From Schlesneria sp. (GTDB lineage Bacteria > Planctomycetota > Planctomycetia > Planctomycetales > Planctomycetaceae), in the NCBI GenBank assembly GCA_028291515.1, contig JAQGHU010000025.1, positions 62,001 through 126,000 of the forward strand: DNA of 64,000 nucleotides, read 5' to 3'. How positions within the stretch are numbered: the stretch's first letter is position 1; the number at the start of each line of letters is the position of its first letter. A program made the position numbers and the translations under genes. This document shows positions 58,425 to 64,000 of this stretch, piece after piece. The notes under the pieces were generated by a model. The model saw only the letters and a list, made by a program, of their open reading frames with translations. It searched no databases and had not been told where the DNA came from.

Positions 58425-60344
58425 ATGCCGCTTTCCGTCGATCAGTTTAAAGAAGCTCTCATTGCATCGAGGCTTTTCGAGACGGAACAGATCGAGACGT
58501 TCTGGAGATCGCTGCCTGTCGATCGACAGCCCCACGATGCCGAGGCCTTTGCCAAGCTGCTGGTTGACAACGACCATTTGACGGCGTTTCAGGCTTCGGA
58601 GTTGCTGTCGAATGGTCGCACGCCATTAGTCCTGGGTGACTACGTGCTGCTGGACCGCATTGGTGCTGGCGGCATGGGTCAGGTGTTCAAAGCCAAGCAC
58701 CAGCACATGGACCGCCTGGTGGCGATCAAACTGATCTCAGAGGCGATGACCAAGGATGCGAACGCCGTGCAACGGTTCCAGCGTGAGCTGAAAGCGGCAG
58801 CCAAGCTCGTACATCCCAACATCGTGCAAGCCTACGATGCCAGCGTGCAGCGCGGTGTCTGGTACCTGGTGATGGAATATGTCGAAGGCCGCGACCTGGC
58901 GGAGATGCTCGCTACCGACGGCCCGTTTGACTCTGAACGAGCGGTGGACCTCGTCCGGCAAGCATCGCGAGGGCTAGCCTTCGCACATAGCAAGGGGATC
59001 GTGCATCGCGACATTAAGCCTGCCAATCTGTTGCTGGACCAGACGGGCACGTTGAAGATCATGGACATGGGATTGGCTCGCATCGAAGACAATCCCGCGG
59101 TTGACGGGCTGACGCAGACTGGACAGGTCATGGGAACCGTGGACTACATGGCTCCCGAACAGGCTATCGATACCCGATCTGCGGACGCTCGCGCGGACAT
59201 TTACAGCCTGGGGTGCACTCTGTATCGCCTGCTGACGGATCAGAACATGTACGACGGTGCGACACTGGTGCAGAAGCTGATGGCTCACCAGAACAGCCCG
59301 ACGCCGGCGCTGCAGCAGTTGCGTCCTGATGTCTCGACTCCACTGGCCGCAGTCTTCGAGAAGATGGTCGCCAAGCGACCGCAGGACCGACTGCAGACGA
59401 TGGAAGAAGTTGAAGACGCCCTGTCCGGACTCATCGGACAGCGTTCGGCGGCTTTGCAACCAGGAGTCATCCAAGTCCGGTCGGAGCCAACGCCTGTGGA
59501 TGTGTTTGCGCCGACGGTGAGACTGCAGTCGCCACCTGCTCCGGTCACGACGAGTGTGCCTTTATGGAAACGACCGGTACTGATTGTGGTCGCGGCTTGT
59601 TTGCTGTTGCTGCTGGCTGCGGCAATCACGACACAGAACGACCAACTCAGCCCCACCGGCCAGCTAGAAGAAAGCGGTAAATCGACCCAGGCGACGACTC
59701 GCAGCAACGATCTTGCTGTGCCGAACCGGTTCGTATTGCAACTGGCGAAGTGGGACAGGATCATCCCGCCGCCAGCGTTAGAACTCGATACTTCGCAGCC
59801 GTTTACCCTCGAATGTTTCGTGACACTTGAGGACGATGTCGACGAAGGCATGGCCACAATCATCTCGAATGTGGGGCGAGCTCAACTGGAGATCCTGGCA
59901 CAGGATCGGCTTAGTTTTACGCTGTATCATGCGGATGGAACCAAAACGAGCGCGGTGAGCGAAGAATCGCTTAAGGAGAAAAAGCGAATTCATCTGGCAG
60001 CCGTCCGAATGCCTGACAAGATCATCCTGTTCGTCGATGGCAAGGCGATCGTGCAGCGCGAAGATTCAGACACATCGATCAGTGCTGGACCGAATACCTG
60101 GAATCTTGGCGGCGGCGATCTCGATCCATTTGAGGGTGTGCTCTCTGAAGTTCGCATCTCGCAGACCGCTCGCTACCAAAGCGACTTCACCCCGCCACTG
60201 CGTATCGAAACTGACGTGCAGACTTTGGCGCTGTACCAATGTAATGAAGGACAAGGCAAAACGGTCCCAGACTCCTCAGGCCACGGACATCATGCCAAGC
60301 TGAAAGGCGGGAAGTGGGTGCCGGTGGGATCGTCGTCACCGTAA
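58425..60344 (+). CDS. Ser/Thr protein kinase with C-terminal LamG-like domain
   Basis: 639 residues from ATG 58425 (GAGGTGAG eight bases upstream). An N-terminal ~70-residue planctomycete leader (QFKEALIASRLFE...HLTAFQASELL) precedes the kinase: GAGGMGQV P-loop, VAIKL with Lys102, HRDIKPAN with catalytic Asp196, DMG in place of DFG, and APEQ. A single membrane helix lies near 385 (VLIVVAACLLLLLAAAITT). The outer domain (FTLECFVTLEDDVDEGMATI...) is a concanavalin/LamG fold ending NEGQGKTVPDSSGHGHHAKL. So a cytoplasmic kinase with an external sensor-type domain. Substrate unknown. Confidence 0.93.
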   Translation: MPLSVDQFKEALIASRLFETEQIETFWRSLPVDRQPHDAEAFAKLLVDNDHLTAFQASELLSNGRTPLVLGDYVLLDRIGAGGMGQVFKAKHQHMDRLVAIKLISEAMTKDANAVQRFQRELKAAAKLVHPNIVQAYDASVQRGVWYLVMEYVEGRDLAEMLATDGPFDSERAVDLVRQASRGLAFAHSKGIVHRDIKPANLLLDQTGTLKIMDMGLARIEDNPAVDGLTQTGQVMGTVDYMAPEQAIDTRSADARADIYSLGCTLYRLLTDQNMYDGATLVQKLMAHQNSPTPALQQLRPDVSTPLAAVFEKMVAKRPQDRLQTMEEVEDALSGLIGQRSAALQPGVIQVRSEPTPVDVFAPTVRLQSPPAPVTTSVPLWKRPVLIVVAACLLLLLAAAITTQNDQLSPTGQLEESGKSTQATTRSNDLAVPNRFVLQLAKWDRIIPPPALELDTSQPFTLECFVTLEDDVDEGMATIISNVGRAQLEILAQDRLSFTLYHADGTKTSAVSEESLKEKKRIHLAAVRMPDKIILFVDGKAIVQREDSDTSISAGPNTWNLGGGDLDPFEGVLSEVRISQTARYQSDFTPPLRIETDVQTLALYQCNEGQGKTVPDSSGHGHHAKLKGGKWVPVGSSSP

Positions 60345-60357
60345 GCGAAGCGACTCA

Positions 60358-60780
60358 TCACTCGCCAATGACCTTTACCAGAACCTTCTTTGGCCTGCGA
60401 CCGTCGAATTCGCCATAGAAGATTTGTTCCCAAGGGCCGAAGTCGAGCTTTCCGTTGGTGATCGCGACGACGACTTCGCGGCCCATCACTTGGCGCTTCA
60501 TATGAGCGTCTGCGTTGTCTTCGCCGGTGCGGTTATGGTGATAGCGTTGCGGGGAGGCATCGAACGGAGCCAACTCTTCCAGCCACCGCTGATAGTCTTC
60601 GTGCAAGCCGGGTTCATCATCGTTGATGAAGACCGAGGCGGTAATGTGCATGGCATTGCAGAGCAGCAGTCCTTCCTGGACGCCGCTCTGTTTCACGATC
60701 GCTTCAATCTTCGGCGTGATGTTCTCGAATGCCATGCGAGCGGGGAGATTGAATGTGAGGTATTCGGTGTGTGATTTCAT
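60358..60780 (-). CDS. yjbQ: YjbQ-family (UPF0047) protein
   Basis: 140 residues from ATG 60780 (frame open to 60810). [40 protein letters not shown] and [20 protein letters not shown] with [20 protein letters not shown] are the family signatures, including the conserved His residues and GPWEQ. Members show thiamine-phosphate-synthase-like or housekeeping activity; the physiological role is open. Cytoplasmic. Convergent with the kinase gene, 14 bp apart. Confidence 0.93.
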   Translation of the reverse strand: MKSHTEYLTFNLPARMAFENITPKIEAIVKQSGVQEGLLLCNAMHITASVFINDDEPGLHEDYQRWLEELAPFDASPQRYHHNRTGEDNADAHMKRQVMGREVVVAITNGKLDFGPWEQIFYGEFDGRRPKKVLVKVIGE

Positions 60781-60957
60781 GGGTTCACCAGTCGTCGTGG
60801 GCCACATCAATGAGGATGTACAATGAAGAAGGCCATGATACCAGGCAGGAGGAGCGAATCTCGCTCACAGTTCATTTTCTACTTTGCCCATTGAGGGCTA
60901 TATTGTCGCAATCTGGCAATCGTCGAAGGTGATTTACGAAAGGATGAAGGGTCAGCC

Positions 60958-61939
60958 ATGCCACGCAAGGAAACGAATCGAGACAAGCCGGCCGCGGATT
61001 CAGCCACGGACAAGTTCCATGATGTGATGAGCGATCTCGTGGATCGCGCCCTCGGAGTCGTTTCCCATGATTCTAAGCCAAAGATGCCACATACCCCCTG
61101 AGTCTGACGGTGAAGCAACGGGAGAGCTTGATTCAGGGGACCCGAATCAAGAAGGGGATCAAGGATAGACTTCAGGAAGCGGGCGCAGGGACGCGAGTTA
61201 TCGAGGTGACGAGAAAAGAACTCGATCACGTGAGCGACGAGATCGAAGCATCAATCGACGACGCCGTTGGTGCCGAGAAAAGGAATCTTGTGGCCGTGCT
61301 GCGCCGGATTTTGGAATTGCCATCTGTCGGTCTGGATGGATCACTAAGCGATACAAGTAGCAAGGCCCCCAAATCGGCGTTGAAGAGCAACGTGGTCTAT
61401 CAGTTCAAGATCACAATACTGGAAATCAAACCGGCGATCTGGCGTCGGATTCAAATCCTGGACTGCACATTGGGGGATCTCCACAGGTACATCCAAGCGG
61501 CATTTGGCTGGGAGAACTACCACATGCACGAGTTCAAGATCGATGGGGTTTCGTATACGCAACCTCTGTCAGATGCCGGCATGTTTGGAATGGAATCCGA
61601 AGATGAAACAGAAGCCTATCTCAGCAAATTGATTCCCAAATCGAACCGGAAGCCTCTGTGGGATTACATTTACGATTTTGGTGACGACTGGGGGCACCAG
61701 ATTCAATTCGAAGGATTTTTGCCGGTCGATCCGAAGGTCAAATATCCGTCATGCGTTGATGGCAAACGCGCCTGTCCACCAGAAGACTGCGGCGGGCCCT
61801 GGGCTACTTCCATTTGTTGGATGCTCTCAGCGATCCTCAACATGAAGACCACGAAGAATTGCTGGAGTGGCGCGGGCCAATCAACCCCGAAGCCTTCGAT
61901 ATTAAGAAGGCGACAACAGAGCTGAGGAGGGTGAAATGA
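60958..61939 (+). pseudogene. Plasmid pRiA4b ORF-3-like protein with two frameshifts
   Basis: ATG 60958 (GAAGG upstream) reads MPRKETNRDKPAADSATDKF to SHDSKPK, then meets a stop at 61099. Missing one base near 61082 would continue DATYPLSLTVKQRESLIQGT, which is the family-like text in the adjacent frame (61110 onward). That frame runs through the conserved core YQFKITILEIKPAIWRRIQI, LHRYIQAAFGWENYHMHEF, YIYDFGDDWGHQIQFEG and CPPEDCGGPWA. It breaks again near 61805, where the next frame gives WGYFHLLDALSDPQHEDHEE then LLEWRGPINPEAFD to TGA 61939. Both joins are single-base. Either a decaying gene or assembly error. Function of the family unknown. Confidence 0.75.
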
Positions 61940-62035
61940 CCCGCAAATGACGCTTGCGTCATCCTCGACGGTTAAGCGTAATTCAGAAATCGCTGGCCCC
62001 ATGACATCGTGCGGACGGGTAGTAGAAGTGGGTAG

Positions 62036-62926
62036 TCACATTGTTTCTCGGAGAAAGTGTGGCGTCCCTTTTGTGTTCAGCTTGCGCTTGTAGAGTCGGT
62101 CAGTCGATGTCACGTAGACGGTGTCGAAGTTGGGGCTGCCGAATTTGACGTTTGATAGAAACTTCGTCTGGGGCTTCACAATGGAGCCGCACGGACGGCC
62201 TGTGGGATCGAACATCTGCAGGCCAGCATGGGTCGCGACGTAGAGGCGGCCTTTGTCATCGACGGTCATGCCGTCGGAGCCTGGCAGCGTCTGGCCTGAT
62301 GGAATCTGGAGCGGGCCGTAGTAGTTATCGCCGAACTTCAAACTGCCGTCGGATTCCACTCGGTAGGTGCGCAGGTGCGGGTGTTCGGAATCAGCAATCA
62401 CGAGAGTGCCGCCGTCCGGCCACAGTGTTAGACCGTTGGGTTTGAAGCCGCTCGCGACGACGCGTTTTGCACCATCGGGAGCAACGTACCAGACCTGGTT
62501 CCCACCCATGTCGGTGACGTACACGCCGCCCTTGCGGTCGACCATGATGTCGTTGCCCGCGATGTCAGTGGCGATCACGGTTGGCTTCGCGTCGCGGTCG
62601 TACCAGACCACCTGCTTCGTTTCCCCCTGGCAGGCGTACAGTCGACCTTCGGGACCGAACATCAGGCCGCTGGCTTTGCCGGTATTCTTCGCCCAGACGA
62701 CCGGCTTGCCATCGTCACCGAGCTTTAGAATCAAGCTTTGGGGGACATCGACGAAGTAGACAGTCCCATCCTTGTCGACCGCGGGGCCTTCGGTGAACTG
62801 ATACCCTTCCGCGACCAATTGCCACCCTTCCCCGTCGATCAGGACTTGAGACAACGGCATGTCTTGTGCATGACCGACTGCGACGAGGGAGAGCAACGAC
62901 AATGCAACGAACAAGCGGCGAATCAT
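62036..62926 (-). CDS. SMP-30/gluconolactonase-like exported protein
   Basis: 296 residues with signal peptide MIRRLFVALSLLSLVAVGHAQ. Propeller motifs: YQFTEGPAVDKDGTVYFVDV, GKASGLMFGPEGRLYACQGE, NDIMVDRKGGVYVTDMG, GFKPNGLTLWPDGGTLVIAD and PGSDGMTVDDKGRLYVATHA. EGPAVDKDG, NDIMVDRKGG and SDGMTVDDKG are the divalent-metal-site loops of SMP-30/lactonase enzymes. Probably a periplasmic sugar lactonase. Distantly related in plan to the gene at 19719 but clearly distinct in sequence. 197 bp separates it from the LRR gene, same strand. Confidence 0.9.
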   Translation of the reverse strand: MIRRLFVALSLLSLVAVGHAQDMPLSQVLIDGEGWQLVAEGYQFTEGPAVDKDGTVYFVDVPQSLILKLGDDGKPVVWAKNTGKASGLMFGPEGRLYACQGETKQVVWYDRDAKPTVIATDIAGNDIMVDRKGGVYVTDMGGNQVWYVAPDGAKRVVASGFKPNGLTLWPDGGTLVIADSEHPHLRTYRVESDGSLKFGDNYYGPLQIPSGQTLPGSDGMTVDDKGRLYVATHAGLQMFDPTGRPCGSIVKPQTKFLSNVKFGSPNFDTVYVTSTDRLYKRKLNTKGTPHFLRETM

Positions 62927-63027
62927 CTCAATTCCTTGGGAGCGCGAGGTGAGTGGAATGATCGTGCCACTTTACCGAGGCGATCGGAATTGATCGACCT
63001 TGGCGCGAATTGAGATCATGGCTTTAT

Positions 63028-63109
63028 TAACGCAAAGACGCCAAGGCGCAGGGACGCGAAGGAAGAGGGGCGAGCTAGGGAGCCGAGGACTCCAAGTCCG
63101 TGGCACCCC
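63028..63109. repeat. Remnant repeat arms
   Basis: TTAACGCAAAGACGCCAAGG then CGC (about 63028-63060) is a single arm of the 55532-55627 family; 63084-63109 is the inverse counterpart of 28616-28641. Confidence 0.55.
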
Positions 63110-63122
63110 GTGGTCAGAAAGT

Positions 63123-64000
63123 CTACTCGCCTGGGTCACTAGCCGGAGAGAAGTAGACTTTGCATTCCGGCAATGCGTCTTGAAGGGCGACTCGCAGATC
63201 CGTTGATACGGAGACTCCCTGCAGATCGAGAATGACCAGGCGGGAGAGGTCTTTCAGCAGAGTCATTCCTGCAGGGCTGAGCGGGGTATCGACCAACCGC
63301 AAGACGATCAGGTTTTCCAGCGACTGCAGATGTTTGAAGCCTTCGCCATGGATCTTCGTGGAATCCAAATTGAGGATTCGCAGCTTCGGTAATTTGATCA
63401 GGTGGCGCAGGCCTGGATCTGTGACTTTGGTTCCCGCCAGATCGAGGTAGTCCAGTTCTTTCATGTCCTGCAGATAGTAGAGCGACACGCTGGTGATCTG
63501 TGTGTCCGCCAGGATCAGTGTCTGCAGGTCGGTCAGTCCTTGCAGGTGATCGACCCCGTCATCGTCAATCGCGGTGCTTCGCAGATTAAGCTTTTTCAGG
63601 CTCGACAATTTCTGCAGATGCTTCAGGCCGCCGTTACCGATGTCGGTGTGACTTAGACCCAGATCACGCAGTTTCGATAGCCCAGCCAGATGCTGGAGTG
63701 CGACATCGCCAGCCGGCGTCCCACCGAGTTCCAGCCGTTCGAGATTGATCAGTCGGCTGAGGGGTTCCAACCCGACATTCCAGGCATCGATCTGCTGTGG
63801 CTCGCGGTCGCGACGGTCGATGTCTATTCGATCAGAACTGGCTACGTCACCGGTTCCTTTTGCGTAGGTGAGGCGAAGCTCTCTCAAACTGTTCAGCACG
63901 CCCAAGTCGCGTAGCATTTCCGGCGGCAGTGCCTGATCTTCCAAGCCGACCGCGGTGACTCGGTCAAAGGCAGCAAGCCTGGACTGCAAAGGTTGCGGGA
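63123..64000 (-). CDS. Leucine-rich-repeat protein (5' end outside window)
   Basis: The frame is open to the window edge, so the N-terminus is missing; the apparent TTG start at 63989 is not trusted. About seven to eight 24-residue repeats of the LxxLxxLxLxxTxIxxxGLxxL type are visible, for example LSKLRDLGLSHTDIGNGGLK, LSSLKKLNLRSTAIDDDGVD, LTDLQTLILADTQITSVSL and LPKLRILNLDSTKIHGEGFK. Terminal region VILDLQGVSVSTDLRVALQD caps the array. Solenoid protein for protein-protein binding; planctomycete copies are often exported, but a signal cannot be checked here. Confidence 0.8.
   Translation of the reverse strand, partial: PQPLQSRLAAFDRVTAVGLEDQALPPEMLRDLGVLNSLRELRLTYAKGTGDVASSDRIDIDRRDREPQQIDAWNVGLEPLSRLINLERLELGGTPAGDVALQHLAGLSKLRDLGLSHTDIGNGGLKHLQKLSSLKKLNLRSTAIDDDGVDHLQGLTDLQTLILADTQITSVSLYYLQDMKELDYLDLAGTKVTDPGLRHLIKLPKLRILNLDSTKIHGEGFKHLQSLENLIVLRLVDTPLSPAGMTLLKDLSRLVILDLQGVSVSTDLRVALQDALPECKVYFSPASDPGE

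Overview
The window reads as chromosome of a free-living member of the Planctomycetota, class Planctomycetia. I see a prepilin-like DUF1559 protein with the H-X9-DG C-terminal motif, a DUF1549 protein with a CxxCH site, PQQ-type propellers, a VIT/VWA protein, a Ser/Thr kinase with a LamG-like tail, many short lipoproteins or secreted proteins, and large intergenic spaces full of palindromic repeats. No tRNA, rRNA, CRISPR array or prophage core was recognised. Genus-level assignment is not possible by eye.

Layout. 1-4.4 kb (minus strand): a surface/secretion run of DUF1559 pseudopilin, small lipoprotein, PQQ-propeller and a DUF4198/Kelch protein. 4.9-13.2 kb: glycogen debranching enzyme, SDR oxidoreductase with an altered active site, methyltransferase-like protein, HAD-like protein, DUF1549 protein and a YIP1-like membrane protein. 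13.8-19.1 kb: tiny lipoprotein, VIT-VWA protein and DUF4139-like protein. 19.7-22.2 kb: SMP-30-like lactonase and amidohydrolase. 22.5-26.3 kb is an accessory, repeat-rich stretch: a glycine-zipper/lysine-tail protein, a two-gene unit bounded by inverted repeats, a Fur-like box with small ORFs and a frameshifted TPR gene. 26.5-32.2 kb: PQQ propeller, VOC protein, SMI1/KNR4 protein, class I aldolase and a secreted unknown. 32.7-38.4 kb: large hybrid sensor kinase, a tandem triplet of small membrane paralogs, a pseudo-receiver and a DUF3606 protein. 39-44.4 kb: HTH pair, BrkB-like membrane protein, a YedK/HMCES-type protein with a frameshifted tail, and a PRC-barrel protein. 44.5-49.7 kb: GH51 arabinofuranosidase, DUF202, a zeta-toxin-like pair, DUF72 and YciH/SUI1. 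50-55.4 kb: dinB, then rsmA-guaB and an overlapping secreted protein. 56-64 kb: adenine methylase, Ser/Thr kinase, YjbQ, a twice-frameshifted pRiA4b-ORF3-like gene, a second SMP-30-like protein and an LRR protein cut by the window edge.

The strongest candidate for something undescribed is a family of five small two-helix membrane proteins (22975-23409, 36036-37336 as three genes, 51363-51638). They share an N-terminal FF-x-GW-[RK]RK-x-G signature and a C-terminal SAY-[LM] helix but have unrelated middles. Three are in tandem with identical 8-nt stop/start overlaps. Two others share a near-identical short leader (TATCATGCCCCC then ATG) directly behind a terminator-type hairpin. One sits inside inverted repeats and another among palindromic repeats.

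A second theme is the density of short intergenic elements: at least ten families, including a two-copy ~330-bp MITE-like element that is one large inverted repeat, and a 158-bp element with perfect 39-bp terminal inverted repeats.

A third is quality. Three genes carry four apparent single-base frameshifts (TPR, YedK, pRiA4b-like), which points to residual indel errors in the assembly or to gene decay.
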